From Choristocarpus tenellus KU-1152 (lineage: Eukaryota > Phaeophyceae), in contig CAXNAD020000134.1 in the NCBI GenBank assembly GCA_964200185.2, positions 1 through 27,947 on the forward strand: DNA of 27,947 nucleotides, given 5' to 3'. The notes under the pieces are model-generated. The model was not told the DNA's origin. It saw only the letters and a program-made list of their open reading frames with translations, and searched no databases. The stretch's first letter is position 1. Each line of letters starts with the position of its first letter. The position numbers were made by a program, and so were the translations under genes. Positions 1 to 11,016 of this stretch are shown here, in pieces.

Positions 1-100
1 CCAACGTAGGCAACCAAATCACCAAAATATCACGAAAAAAAAAAAATGCCCCCAAATGGACAGTCGCCACCCCCCCCCCCCCCAGATACGTTGAGCCTGA
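1..100 (+). repeat. Copy 1 of a dispersed non-coding repeat (family A), cut by the window edge
   Basis: The stretch carries, in order, an ACCAAATCAC-like block, an A-rich run, CCCCAAATGGAC, a C-rich run (14 C at 70-83) and AGATACGTTG. The same order of blocks recurs at about 10795-10885 and 13680-13765, and part of it appears inverted at 10700-10726. No reading frame is shared by the copies, so I read it as a non-autonomous element or old transposon end. Similarity was judged by eye. Confidence 0.4.
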
Positions 101-383
101 CTGGAACATTCATGTGGAGAGCTGCGTGCTGCAGGATGAACCAACAGCTCAGGCATCCTTAAAACTTACGACAGATAAAGTATCTACTAGATGGTAATTT
201 TCAAGACTAGTGACGGGGAGTGTGTTCGAGGAGAGGGAACCAGATCTAAAAAACTTGCAAGTGTTGGCAGTAGAATCACGCATCAATCAGTACGTTCCCC
301 ATAAGAGCAAAACAGCTACTGAGAGTAGGAATTGAAGCAGATACATCCATCCGGGGAGTTAAAAGAAGTCTAGAAAAAAAAAA

Positions 384-403
384 ACACACACACACACACA
401 CAC
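384..403. repeat. (CA)n microsatellite
   Basis: About ten CA units follow an A-run. It lies in the 3' part or 3' flank of the minus-strand LRR gene. No function is implied. Confidence 0.9.
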
Positions 404-619
404 GCAGACACGACAAAGAGACTTCCCGAGCATGACAACGCAGAACAGTACCACAAACAACAGGCAACAAACTACTTCAACACTACGAATTCCAAAGAGA
501 AAAAATCACTACAAAATAACTGCCTTCAAAGGGTTCGACAATCTCAATTCAACAATGCTACCGTCCATAATACAAAAACCAATAATAGCTGAGCAGGACA
601 GGAGACGTTAGCACCACAC

Positions 620-3600
620 CTGAAATGCCTCGTCCGTGGCGGCTTCCAGGAAGGACATGTTCAGCGACTCCAGGGCAGGGCAAGAGTCAAACACTCGCTG
701 AAGAGAGGCCCCACTGACACTTTTGCAACACGAAACGTTTAGCTCCTTCAGATTTCTGCACACCTTCTGAAGATGGAGCACTAGCTCCCCTGTCACCTGG
801 TAAAAAACGTCAACAATAATATATATATGTATATATATATAGCAACAAATCCTACACCATTAGAGCGCTTCAATCGGCACAGGTTTTATCACCTGAAGAG
901 AAGCAAGCGCAGTTTGCCCCTGCGAAATACTGAGGTACTCCCCAACTGCCTCCACAGGTGGAACAGTGGTACCTCAACACTTGACAAAATCAGATGCCGG
1001 GAACCTACCCAGCATGATCTGAGGGCCATCATCCCACTAATTCTGCACTCTCCCTGAGCAGCAATCTCAACCTTCACATTTCTCATTGAGTCCGCATGTA
1101 CTCTAGACCCTCTCGCAGTCTACATATATTCTCCCTTCAAGGAGTCAGGTAAGCCGTACTGTCTGTAATCGATCCAACCATTCTTCCAGCACAGACGATT
1201 GCAACTGTCTTCACCAGCAGAACACACATTGGTACCTCAACGTCTATAAAAGCAACAGATACAGATGCAAATGCAATAGTATTTTGTGGTGTGAAGTTTA
1301 TGGCTGAATCTGCAGCTATTTTAAATCCAACAAAAAAAGTGTTAATTCCAGACCTAAAAGCCGGATGCTCACTTGAGAATTCATTCCCTCCTATGACATG
1401 ACCCGTCACAACCTTACCTAGACTGTAACCACTGGTGAATTAACTACAATTTCCATGCCAGCCAGCCATTGACTACATCCATGAGACCCCAGATTTCCAC
1501 CACCATAAAATAAAAATAAAAACACACACACAAGGTTGACAGTGCAGCATTGACTAAAATATAACAACCGATTGAACGTATCATCAATTTCCTTTACTGT
1601 ACAACACAACCAATAAACATCGTACCACTGTACCACCCCTACTCTTAGTCCAGATAAATTGTGGCTTTCCCCATACAGGTTGGCCTGTGAGAAAATTCAA
1701 GCAGAAAAACTGCAGTAAAAACGTACGAACAACCCTCTTTTTCATGGTTACAGCTACAGTTACAGTTGGTACAAATCTCCACAATTAGCCTATATATACC
1801 ACAATACTACAGTCAGAAATCTTTCCTGAACTCTTGGTAACCCTAACCCTATTGGAAAACCGTACATAACTGTCAGAATCCCGTAACAGAATCCCATAAC
1901 AATACCACGGATTCCTAGCGGTGCTTTACACCCTACCATACTGTACCTTTCAGATAGTGTTACAGTACGATGACTGTCTATCTGGTTGTTCTATTACTGT
2001 GACAGTAATGCAATCAGTGCACTTGCCCTACTGCAACGTCTGGTGATACACTCACCGCAAAAGGAAAAAATACACAGACACTATTCTATTATAGTACTAC
2101 TCTACTACAAAGTACATATTATTATTCCCACGGACATTTTGCAGATTTATTGCTATTTACACTCTGGTTTTACACAAAATCCCGTTTCAGTGAGAACTAG
2201 GTTGTAGGTCCCTACTACAAACTACTGCATTATTCATATATATATATATATATATGGTAGTAGGTGAAACTCTAATCTTCAACTGTAGCCCTGGTACTAT
2301 CATACTACTAACAAAACACTATGATAACCATGGAAGGATCAAAAGGCATGGATCTAGAGGCTTAAAAAACGTGATAATAGACCTGCAATGTCTCAGCTAT
2401 CCACACACCATCAGAAAGAGAAACCATACAAACAATATACCCCCTAGCTTTCCAATCTATCAAACATTATTTTCAAAACAGACTAGTCCCTTGCCTCATG
2501 GCGGTATCAATTAATTTACAGCAAAATAGACTCTCTCCCTCTTAAGTGTGGCAGCGGAGTCTGGTATTCAAAGACAGGTCAGACCCCACCACATTAGAAA
2601 GATCCAGGGAGCCAAACCCAAGTATATTTGCATGCACACACACACACACATACATACACACACACCTGTGGGCAGCTTTGGACGCTCAAGGTCTCAAGGG
2701 AAAACGCTCCAAGCAGCACGTAAAACGGAGACTGCTCAAGGTGGAATCCAGCATCAGTTACTCTTCGACAACCATCCAGGTACAGCTGCCGGAGAGAGGA
2801 GCACCCTTGGAGCACACTCCGCACCACAGCATTGTTCACCTGATACAGAGCAAGATGAATAAAACTGGAGTGTAACACATATGAATGTCTTCAGCACTCT
2901 ATTACTAGTAGGGGGAAAGGTAACTTCGATACAAAAACACAAGATTGGGGGTGTCACCATGACATCATAATCGAAACACACCTTTCCGTTCACAATATGA
3001 AATATACATCCTTAGAGGGATCGAGGCAGTAAACAGATTGGAGGATAGACCTCATCGAGACCTTAAAAATGACAGGATTGGATGAGGTCGCACAGATCTC
3101 GAACCTCAGCAACATTTTTGCAGTGAGGTAGGATGAGTTACTAATGCTTGAGCTGCACCCCCTATTTGTCTCTCGCGTAACTACATCGTGCTGCCATCTT
3201 AGCTTTCTTTTCAGCTTCTCTCTCTCTACGGAGACCGAGAACTTTTCTTTCCAGAAGGCGTGTGTAATTGATTCCAAGGCGATCCGAAACTGCTCTAGCA
3301 TTCTATTGTTAATGATTAGCTTCTGCCTCAAGTTTGTCCCACCATTTCCCCACAAACCCACAAACGTTACTTCCACTCACCTGGGGGCACATGCTGAGGT
3401 TGAGGTGGATTACCCTTGGGCAGCTGAACCCTAGCTGCTTGAATACGCTGTTCTGTACGTTCGCACACCCAGAGAGGTCCACCTCAAGGGCGGCGGGGTT
3501 TAGGAAACCCGACAGGACGAATCCCGTAAGTTTGCGAACAGCCACCAGCCGTCGCAGTAGCCGTGCACATAGTTCATGGGGCATATGGTACACCTGTGGG

Positions 3601-3947
3601 AGGTAAACTGAACTATAGGCCTCCCAATTCTCAACCATGACATTTAGGCATCGGCTTGCGAGAGACTCAGACGCCCCAACTGAACATCTTGGAGTCATCG
3701 GATGCGCATCACACATGCCGATTGGTCCCTCTGGAATTGCCGGCGAACCAGACACGCCTATCACCCCCCTCCCTTCCAAGGAACTCACAACAGCCCCATT
3801 ATTATCTGCACCGGAAATTTCTCCTCTCGGTCCACGAGGCCATGCACACAGCACGTTCTGCGCCGCCTCATCGTACCTCCTACCCAGACCGCCACCCACG
3901 ATACGGTGGGCAGGTACCGAGCGGAAGCAGGGTCTCAACTCCGCCAT
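620..3947 (-). CDS. Leucine-rich-repeat protein, cysteine-containing (AMN1/FBXL-like) class; 3' end not in window
   Basis: Three exons are supported: 3381-3947 (start ATG at 3947, in-frame stop just upstream), 2666-2839 and 620-796. All junctions are phase 0 (CAG before gtgagt, gtgtgt or gtgtgg; acceptors gtatcag and ttaccag). The first about 110 residues are not a recognisable domain; then [13 protein letters not shown] begins a helical segment followed by LRRs of about 26 residues with the pattern LxxLxLxxC ([44 protein letters not shown]). This pattern is typical of LRR-CC proteins such as AMN1 and FBXL substrate receptors of SCF ubiquitin ligases. I see no F-box, so the ubiquitin link is only inference. 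At least 306 residues are present. If the donor at 619 is not used, the frame stops at 608-610; the last repeat would then be cut short, so further exons left of the window are likelier. Confidence 0.72.
819..841. repeat. (TA)n microsatellite
   Basis: An interrupted run of TA units inside intron 2 of the LRR gene. A second pure (TA)n run lies at 2236-2255 in the same 1.87-kb intron. That intron (797-2665) otherwise shows scattered short frames but no exon I could support. Confidence 0.85.
2634..2665. repeat. (CA)n microsatellite directly at a splice donor
   Basis: Read on the minus strand this is a (GT)n run interrupted by a few bases, and it begins exactly at the 5' splice site of LRR exon 2 (CCACAG then gtgtgtg). 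The repeat therefore supplies the donor GT and many competing GTs downstream. Confidence 0.85.
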
Positions 3948-4290
3948 GTCACCGCTGTTAGACTGTTAGTTGATCTTCATACGCTGTTTTGAATCGTTCC
4001 CCTCGGGGGGCCGATGCTACAAACCTGTAAGGGAGGAAAGAGTACGGACAGCAAGTATGCAATGTACTTGAGTGTTTGAATAGAGGGGTTGACAGAAGGG
4101 GAATTTCGGTGGAGGATACTCCAAGTGACGTCGGCTCGTGATAGACATTGAGATGGGGATATTCTCTTCCTACAGGACTTACGCCATAGCCCACTTGGAA
4201 AGGTAACGGTAAAGGTGGCCTTTATTGTGAGACATAAAGCAACTAGGCTACCCCAGCGCTTTGCGCAATTCCTGTGGCACACCTTCCAGT
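3948..4290 (-). promoter_or_regulatory. 5' leader of the LRR gene with an intron and a tiny upstream ORF
   Basis: On the minus strand a very good acceptor (ctcccttacag) ends at 4025, so the first coding exon probably reaches 4024. A strong donor (ATGGC then gtaagt) lies at 4182, implying a leader exon from about 4183 to 4290 and a 158-nt leader intron. Between the acceptor and the main ATG a four-residue upstream ORF (ATGAAGATCAACTAA) occurs. Transcript data are needed for the true leader ends; the splice sites are seen, their use is inferred. Confidence 0.45.
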
Positions 4291-4608
4291 CCTCTCCCTA
4301 GACCAACAAGCATTGCAAAAATAGGACTTGACCACTTGATTATATTCTCCTCTTATTCTAGTCCTGTCCAACAACCTGCCAATAATCTACTATTCAATCA
4401 TATTTGGGGTAGTAGAGAGGGTTGTGTTTAAGGGGGGGTGTAGAGGAGGTGGACGGTCGGTGGACGGTACTATCTTTCCAATACCTTCAGTCTCGAATCC
4501 TTCTTGTTGGACCAGATATAACTAAAGCAACAGGTATACCTACCTAGAGATAAAGACCAACACACGAGAGAAAAGACCTAGGACGTTTGTGGTCCATAGT
4601 CTAAGATC
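4291..4608. promoter_or_regulatory. Inferred divergent promoter between the LRR and mL53 genes
   Basis: About 320 bp separates the inferred leader of the minus-strand LRR gene from the ATG of the plus-strand mL53 gene. I see no clear TATA box and no other gene, so both genes probably start from this interval. Confidence 0.35.
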
Positions 4609-6506
4609 ATGTTTAAAGTTAATAAGGCTATAATGGCGAGTTTGATGGTTAACATCAAGGAGGTCAAGTGCATATTCAATCCTTTTGATGGTGGGGTCAA
4701 CAGAGGAGCAAAGTAAGGAGAGGGGGGNNNNNNNNNNGGGGGGGGCGGGAGGGGGGGAGGGGGGGGGGAGGGGGGGGGGGGGGGGGGGGGTGGGGCGGGG
4801 AGAAGAAGAGTCTGGCTGTCGTGGATATGTTTTGGCATAATGCAAAGGCGCTGATAATGCAAGGAATCTCCAAATTTGATTTCACTCTGCTTAGTTTGCA
4901 AAGAAAGTAGCGACCTTGTGATTGAGGTAGTCCAATGATGGGCCCATCGGCTTGCCTCTCTGATCAACGATCTTGATTTCCCCCTATGGTAGTGTGTCGA
5001 GAAATTCCCCCATAGCAGGGAAGTACTGACTATATCCCAGCTCTAAAATTGCTACGCCACTCCTCTTTTGTCTGTGTCTTTGTCTCCACCCGTCAGGGAG
5101 ATACTGAGGCAACTACAGAGTGATACGGTGAGGGGTTGCATGTACCAGCCTCGCCTCCCCCAAGGAGGAGGAATCAGTGGATTAATTACCCAATCTTTTT
5201 TACGGAAAGATTTAGCGTGTAGGCCTTCTTTCTCCCTGCGGAGCTGCCTCATGAATAGTTGATACAGTGATTTCCTATCCCTTTCTTCTCACTAAATGCT
5301 CCGCACCCCTCTTTGCACGTCGAAACGAGCAGAACGTGAACGCAAACCCTGATGCTAAGTTAGAAATGGTTCTCGTCGAAAAGGCAGCATGGCCAAGGGT
5401 AGAGGTCAAGTATGGTGAGTCATCCCATATTAGAGTTTGCATGGAGTGAAGTGAAGAGACTCGCCAATTTGCCTCCCATATCGACATCCCAGGCCCCCAC
5501 CAGGACTTCCCCTGCCCCCCTTGCCTCCTCAGACTCGAAAGTTTGAAAGTAGTGGACTACTGTTGCTGGTTGCACTTGCACCTGCCAACCGAGTAGCTGT
5601 GCCTTCTCCAATTCTTCCTGCACCAAAATATGTATATTGAAAGTTGAGCAGGCTGTGCCCTGATGAATTGTTGTCATCTTGACAAAAGTACTTCTACCAA
5701 AATTTTCCCATTCCCCCTCCACCAATATTGAGCACAGCTAGAAGTTCTTATGCCTTGGTCAGCAAAGTGTTGAGATATTGCTGGTCAAATATATTTGTTT
5801 TGTGGATTACAAGACTAAATCCGTTAAGAAGCAATGTTGTTTGATTGGGTTTAAGAATGTATAGGAGCTTGTGTGTTTTGTTGCCAATAGCATGCAATGA
5901 GGGTGATTTTGTCTTTCTTGCAGAAGAGGGGTGTTGAGTGGAACCTCAGTACATCGAAATGAGCATGCAGTGGCGGCGTCCAAATCCTGCTTCCTAAGTC
6001 ATTCTCAGAACGCATTGCATACTCCCCAATCTCAAGTTGGAAGCAGTCGTGTAGATGGTGGCAATTCAATCAATATGTGATTTTGTGGCATCTCAGTTTG
6101 CATTGTTGTTGATCTCACTGATAATTGTCGTATCTTGGACTGCAAGAGGTATTTATAACTGGGCAATGATTGTCAGGAGTACGTTTTGCTTGGTACAGAT
6201 GCCAAAATCATCCAGTAAACTGCTGCCAACCTTTCCCTTACATACATTAATAAGTAGCACCACTCTTGATGCTTCCTTGGCTTTAATTTCAAGGAATCGA
6301 CATCTGACTTCATGCCCTCATTCCATCCCCCCCTCCCTGACCTTGAAACATCTGAACTTGTGCTCTGCATGCATGGGTATGGATGTGTGCTCTCAGTGGA
6401 TGGTACTGAGCAGAATTGGTGGGCTCATCAGCTTACAGCGCAGGAGATCATGTCAGAGATCTTTATGCATGCACGTATAGTGCAGAACAAGCGAGAGGGC
6501 TTTTGA
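4609..6506 (+). CDS. MRPL53: Mitochondrial large-subunit ribosomal protein mL53
   Basis: Four exons join in phase: 4609-4712, 5097-5127, 5333-5414 and 6397-6506, giving 108 residues, close to the 112 of human mL53. The start is ATG 4609 (in-frame TAG nine bases upstream); ATG 4633 is an alternative. Residues about 16-27 read VNIKEVKCIFNPFDGG, the KVxFxPF strand seen at the start of the mL53 thioredoxin-like fold; EILRQLQSD follows like the family's xREFLxxL helix. VEVKYVDGTEQNW then matches the central strand pair ending in DG, and AQEIMSEIFMHARI the C-terminal helix. Known role: a small structural protein of the mitochondrial large ribosomal subunit, nuclear-encoded and imported. No long presequence is visible, as in other mL53 proteins. 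All donors (gtaagg, gtgagg, gtgagt) and acceptors are canonical. Intron 1 contains the assembly gap. Identification rests on remembered family pattern, not alignment. Confidence 0.7.
4720..4800. other. Assembly gap (10 N at 4728-4737) inside a poly-G tract
   Basis: The N run is flanked by G on both sides and is followed by about 60 nearly pure G. It sits in intron 1 of the mL53 gene. The true tract length is unknown; a long poly-G run may be real or an artefact of dark-cycle base calling. Proline-rich frames read from the other strand here are products of the homopolymer. Confidence 0.9.
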
Positions 6507-6687
6507 CATGAGCACACTTAGTAGTATCCTGTGATATGGCATGAAGTTTGACAGTCCAGGCGTCAGAATATACCTCTGATAGTGGATGCACAGTATGCCC
6601 CCTCCCTGCCCTCTGCTGATGTATTGATATATTATTAGGTGCAGTAATGTGTGGTGCGCACTGGGAGTAACATTGAAACTGCCTCAG

Positions 6688-8596
6688 ATGGCAAATCAGT
6701 TTAACATATCACACTCTCCTCATTATGAATTGGTAGCGTGCCTCCATGTGAACATCCCTTGCTAAGCAAGACAAAAGCTGCCAGCCAGATAAATCCAAAG
6801 GGCCTTTAATGTTCCCCAGGACCCCCAGCCCTCCCCCGATCTGATTTCCAACATTTGGGGTTTGATTGTTGAGTCTGTCACAGTGGGACAAGTACCTATG
6901 TCTCATGCATCCTAGTCAGAGTGACTGTGTTTCTCATTGATGCAATGCTGTTGCTTGTGTGTTTGTTTATGTTGTCCCTCTCCAGCTAGGATGTGAAGGG
7001 AAAATTCTTTACTTCAGTAGTGTTCTTATGCACAAGTGCCTTCCTTTCCTCGTCAATCACCCCCTCCTCAACCCTGCGATGTACTCACAAGTCTACAGGA
7101 AGAAAGAAATGTGCATGTAGTTGTAAGAGTGAGGCATTGTTGCATATGGGAATCTAGTTGGCATACTGTTTGGGGCTCATGACCTAAACTGCGGACAGAA
7201 CTTGACCTGCTATTACACCTACATGTTGCTTGAGTGGTGTGCTTGTCTTGTTGTGCTGCCCTACATGACCTGTGTTGTGTGGTCTCCTTTTATTCCTGAA
7301 TGACTGTCTTTCCTATTGGTTTGGTGTTTTAGTTCACAGTTCGTAGCAGCAGTAGTGGGTGATACAAACAAGTCTCAAAAGTACCAAGATGGCCAGGGTG
7401 GGGGGATGTTACCACTCTAAAAACACTCTATCAAGTCAATGTGGCCTGTAGACTTTTTTGTGTAATTGTTGACTTTGACAATAGCCTCCCATGCCTCGGG
7501 TCCGGCTTCACCCATTTTGTCCAGCTGGCATGTGTCTAATTTTGGAGGCACCTGAGGATCCCTCTGTGGAAAGCGTCCAAGTACTGCAACAAAATGTAAA
7601 CTGTTTTTACCGTTGCAACCACTCTTGAGGGCGTTTGGAAAGTTCTAACCTAACCACAAGCCACAACTGTCGCACAAATGAATGTCAATCCACTCCTTAG
7701 GTCTTAGCCTGACCAATGGCTTGATTAACGTCCCAATGCATCAATTCCCAATCCGTGTCTGTACCTCAATCCAACCTTTTTTGGGTAATGCAGGTGAAGA
7801 AATGTGTTGGGTTGATGATGTCACGGAAATCCGACCCCTCAATGCAACAAATATCTTCTGCTACCAGATGTGCCTTGTGTTTCACTACCTCTTTGTTTAT
7901 TTTCTTTTGTGGATCCACTTCCTATCAGTTACATTATATCCAGGGGGTAAACTAACCTCAACCCACCATTCTTTCCATATTATGCCAGATATTCTTCTTC
8001 TCTGGCTCAATCCCTCCTCTCACACCTGGGAGAACTATGTGCTGTCTTGACAGTTGAGGATTTGAGGGAACTTCATCAGGTAACACTTTCATCAAAGAAT
8101 CACATGCTCACAAAAGCAAGGGTAGACTCAGTCAAAACAGGTAAACACACGAACAAGATACTGATGTCTAGTCAAACACAGTTCTTCCAGATTCACCGGA
8201 AGTATTTGGATGGTCATAACATCTGGTATGGGCTGCGGAACATTGTTGTTGTCTCCATTATCCAATCGTTGGTATTCTGTTCCGCCGTAGTCAGTTTCCT
8301 CCTCGTTGTCATCCTCACCACTTCTGATACTCCACCTAATACTACAACCTCCATCAACTCAAGCTTCTGGGCTGGAGACAAAGTTACTGTACGCAAACCT
8401 GCCCTCAATGCGCATGGGGAGGAAGTATGTAGATGAGAACTAAGCTTCATTCCTGTTGTCAATGGGGATTTCCCCATCTTCAGTTAGATTTCAATGTTTA
8501 CCTGCACGTTGCACCACTTGATCTGTCTCCTTATCTACCACGCAGAAATGGGCCTACACTTGGTCCCATGATATTCCAAGCATGATTCACTTCTAA
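6688..8596 (+). CDS. Multi-exon protein of unknown function (model)
   Basis: A chain of exon-like open blocks with matching splice sites: 6688-6732 (ATG after ctcag, start uncertain), 6986-7090, 7340-7397, 7525-7595, 7794 to about 7927, 7989-8079, 8191-8225, 8295-8424 and 8546-8596 (ends TAA). The joins 7340-7397 to 7525-7595 to 7794, and all joins from 7989 onward, agree in phase. The donor of the 7794 exon and the end of the 6986 exon are weak guesses. Distinct stretches are ILEAPEDPSVESVQVLQQN, SLLSHLGELCAVLTVEDL (amphipathic helix), FWAGDKVTVRKPALNAHGEE and the ending KWAYTWSHDIPSMIHF. A hydrophobic run FLLVVIL near 8300 is too short to be a clear membrane span. I recognise no family. It lies head-to-tail about 180 bp after the mL53 stop. 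Confidence 0.45.
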
Positions 8597-9261
8597 CATC
8601 TGCTGCCATTTTTTGCGGGGTATTAATGCAATAGTAGCCTAGAGTGCCAAAAGTCCCACCAGCAAATCTATATCACCGCAAAGGGTGCAACAAGGTGATA
8701 CCCCATTGTTGGAGGCAGTAGCTGTCCTGTGCAGTATGAAAGCTGTGTATTGATATGCATTTCCCAACAACACAAGTCTGCTGCCAAGCCTCATGAAGGT
8801 TTTGCTCTCTTGCCTGTATCACTTAATTATACTGCAGTTCGCCTGTTCTTGACGCCTCTTGTGCAGCACTCATTTCTACCAGCAGAGCCTGAAAGTTCTC
8901 CCATCTCACTTTCCCCCAGGATCGTCCTGGACATATTGAACACTCACTTATCCAACTGGTGGAACCGCATCCTTGTGCCACTGTGCCAGTTCTGGTACAG
9001 CCCTGTCCTTCCTCATAAGCCAAGTACTCAAGCAAAGTCACTGACATTGCCGGCAATGATTGGTGTGTACTCTGCTTCATATGTGTAGACGCTCTTGGGG
9101 TCAGTGAGTTTGAGAAGAGATGCGAGAGAAATGATGTCCTCTCCTGAATATCATATGGCCTTGGCACAGCCAATCCACCAGCAATGACTCAAAACACCTG
9201 TCAGCTTTATGCCTTGCTCCATTGGTGTTCACTGCAGTATAGACTCACCTATGTGATTCAG
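8597..9261. other. Interval without a supported gene
   Basis: Open frames exist on both strands around 8730-9170 (119 codons plus, 116 minus), but neither carries a convincing pair of splice sites or a recognisable motif. The minus frame has a possible acceptor near 9043 and donor near 8827. Part could be a 5' exon of the next gene. Confidence 0.4.
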
Positions 9262-10063
9262 ATTGCCGTGAACTGCATTATTATGTATGGAGGGGGATTG
9301 TACCCTAGCAGGTGCACAAATAGGGTAGTCTTAAATGAATGACAAAACCTGTTTGAGGTGTAACCCCTTTCCATCAGATATCATGATAGATGCGTGGTGT
9401 AATTAACCATTCGGTGGGGCAAGCAGGTGGAATGCAGGAAAATAGATGATAGGTAGCATAAGGCGCAAATGCAACGGGCATCAATATGTGACCTCTATAT
9501 GTTTCGCAGGGAGCTATCAATATGTTGAGACAAAGTGTCACATACCCCACAATCTGTGTTGGGATTTTGTAAACAAGGGTCATACTCCTAGCATCACTGC
9601 ATGGGGTGAAATCACACATGCATCTCAGTGGCGTCATGGGTCATGATGCTAATGGAAATCGAATTAAAAGACCATTTTACATAACCTAACATTCCCATGT
9701 GGTTGTCTCAGTCCCAAATAGTGTCTATAGAGAGGTCGAATCTTCTTGGTCTACTGTTACAGCGTCTGGACAGTTGTTCTCCAATCCACTTACACCTCCA
9801 CCTCAGTGGATGTGATCGTCACATCCGGACAACACACTGACCTCAGCTTCTTACCACAGTTGGAACATCAACAAACGTACAGTCGCTATTTGCTATGGAT
9901 CCAGGTTCCACACCTAGCGAATGTTACACCCTCTAGACAGGTGCTGTGGCAGCCTTTCTCCAGCACTGCTAATTTTTTTGTGGTGTTGTTGTCTCACCGT
10001 CAGTGCATTCATTCTCTTGCCGTTCATGTTCCTCAGACTCCTTCTCAAGGGCTACTTACCTAA
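9262..10063 (+). CDS. Putative multi-exon protein, C-terminal part, unknown function
   Basis: Open blocks with acceptors and donors that fit in phase: 9262-9324 (after gtgattcag; donor gtagtc), 9510-9555 (after gtttcgcag; donor gtgttg is weak), 9807-9940 (after cctccacctcag; donor gtgctg) and 10004-10063 (after ctcaccgtcag), ending TAA at 10061-10063. The third block is the best, containing DVIVTSGQHTDLSFLPQLEH and a YSRYLLWIQVPHLANV stretch. The 5' end was not found. The intron between the last two blocks is 63 nt, a multiple of three, and its frame is open, so it may be retained. No family recognised. Confidence 0.33.
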
Positions 10064-10620
10064 AGTTGGCGGCCCCTTTGATGACTTCCTCATTTTTCCC
10101 TCCTTCCCGTGGTGTTGGAGATAATGCTTTGTGGTTGATTAGCCACTGCTAATGGCAGTTTGGCATTGCAATCTGAATAGTTTGATCCGACATGTCACAC
10201 CCCATCATTACGCCCTGACTTACCCAGTGAGCCATGCTTGTGAAGGTCAACTGAGTATCTGACCTAGGTGGGATTTGATTGTAAATTTCGTTGGAATCAC
10301 ACCATCTATTTGCGTGAACAGTTCAGAAAATATGCCTTCATCTGTTTCCAAGCATCTGATGGCAATTCTGCATTCCTGAATATACTGCCGTACAGCTTGC
10401 CAATACTCCTCAAAAAGATAGCAGGTACCTTCCTGGCCCTCCCTGACGATATCTTCCTCACTCACCCTTTCTGGCTTCAAGAAAGAAACATAGCCAATAC
10501 GAAGAGGTTTTGCCTTCCCTCTCCTTCAGAGTTGCTTCATTCTACCATTGCCCCCAGATACTATTGTGTGGAGGGGAACCAGTGCACAGTGTTCTTGGAG
10601 GTGTGCTGTAGCAGCTTTGC
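10056..10620 (-). CDS. Putative protein, C-terminal three exons, unknown function
   Basis: Exons 10588-10620 (after tattttatttcag), 10301-10474 (after tttctttcttgaag) and 10056-10145 (after ctgccattagcag) are all phase 0 and give about 98 residues ending GAANFR and TAA at 10056-10058. The middle exon is strongly protein-like: it is rich in E, Q and aromatic residues (EEYWQAVRQYIQECRIAIRC) and predicts helix. The donors gtgcac and gtgatt are weak. An alternative reads a small exon 10221-10255 with a strong gtaagt donor. A gtaagt also overlaps the stop codon, so the gene might continue left instead of ending. No family recognised; the 5' end is not located. Confidence 0.4.
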
Positions 10621-10699
10621 CTGAAATAAAATATCTGAGGTCAACCTTTGAGCGTGTTGAAAGCTCATGTAATGTGGAGCTTGTTGCCCAACTACTGAT

Positions 10700-10876
10700 G
10701 GGTCAAAGTATCTGGGGGGGGTGGTGGTTTGTGAGGGGGCGTCCGTTTCGGAGAAATAATTATTGTTTTTGCTGACATTTCAAATCCGACACGTGTGACC
10801 AAATCACACCAAAAAGTGAAAATCGAAAAAAGGGTAAAAAACGGAGGCTGACACCCCCTCCCCAGATACTTTGACC
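10700..10876. repeat. Fold-back element with family A arms
   Basis: The left arm, near 10700-10726, reads GGTCAAAGTATCTGGGG followed by GGGGTG; the right arm, near 10851-10876, is its reverse complement (CACCCCCTCCCCAGATACTT then TGACC) with one extra base. About 125 bp lies between, with A-rich blocks shared with family A copies elsewhere. This resembles a small fold-back or MITE-type element. Confidence 0.5.
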
Positions 10877-11016
10877 CCGATAGGGTGTGATTTTAAAAAC
10901 ACTGTAATATTGTACCCCCTCATTATGCGATGATACAAGCCCCCAGTCACATGTTATGCTGTGTCATAGTATGACGAAATTGTAACCATCTGCGTCAGGC
11001 TGAAGATGTATTTCCA

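Noticed and set aside
1842-1856. Short CCCTAACCCTA run, telomere-like
   Set aside because: Only two units; not a telomeric array.
4803-4910. Plus frame KKSLAVVDMFWHNAKALIMQ after the gap, with a possible donor in phase with mL53 exon 2
   Set aside because: mL53 exon 1 already splices in exact phase to 5097 and completes the family pattern; this frame has no good acceptor upstream.
4540-4967. Several overlapping minus-strand frames with long proline runs
   Set aside because: They run through the poly-G gap and lie opposite mL53 exon 1; proline comes from the homopolymer and N bases.
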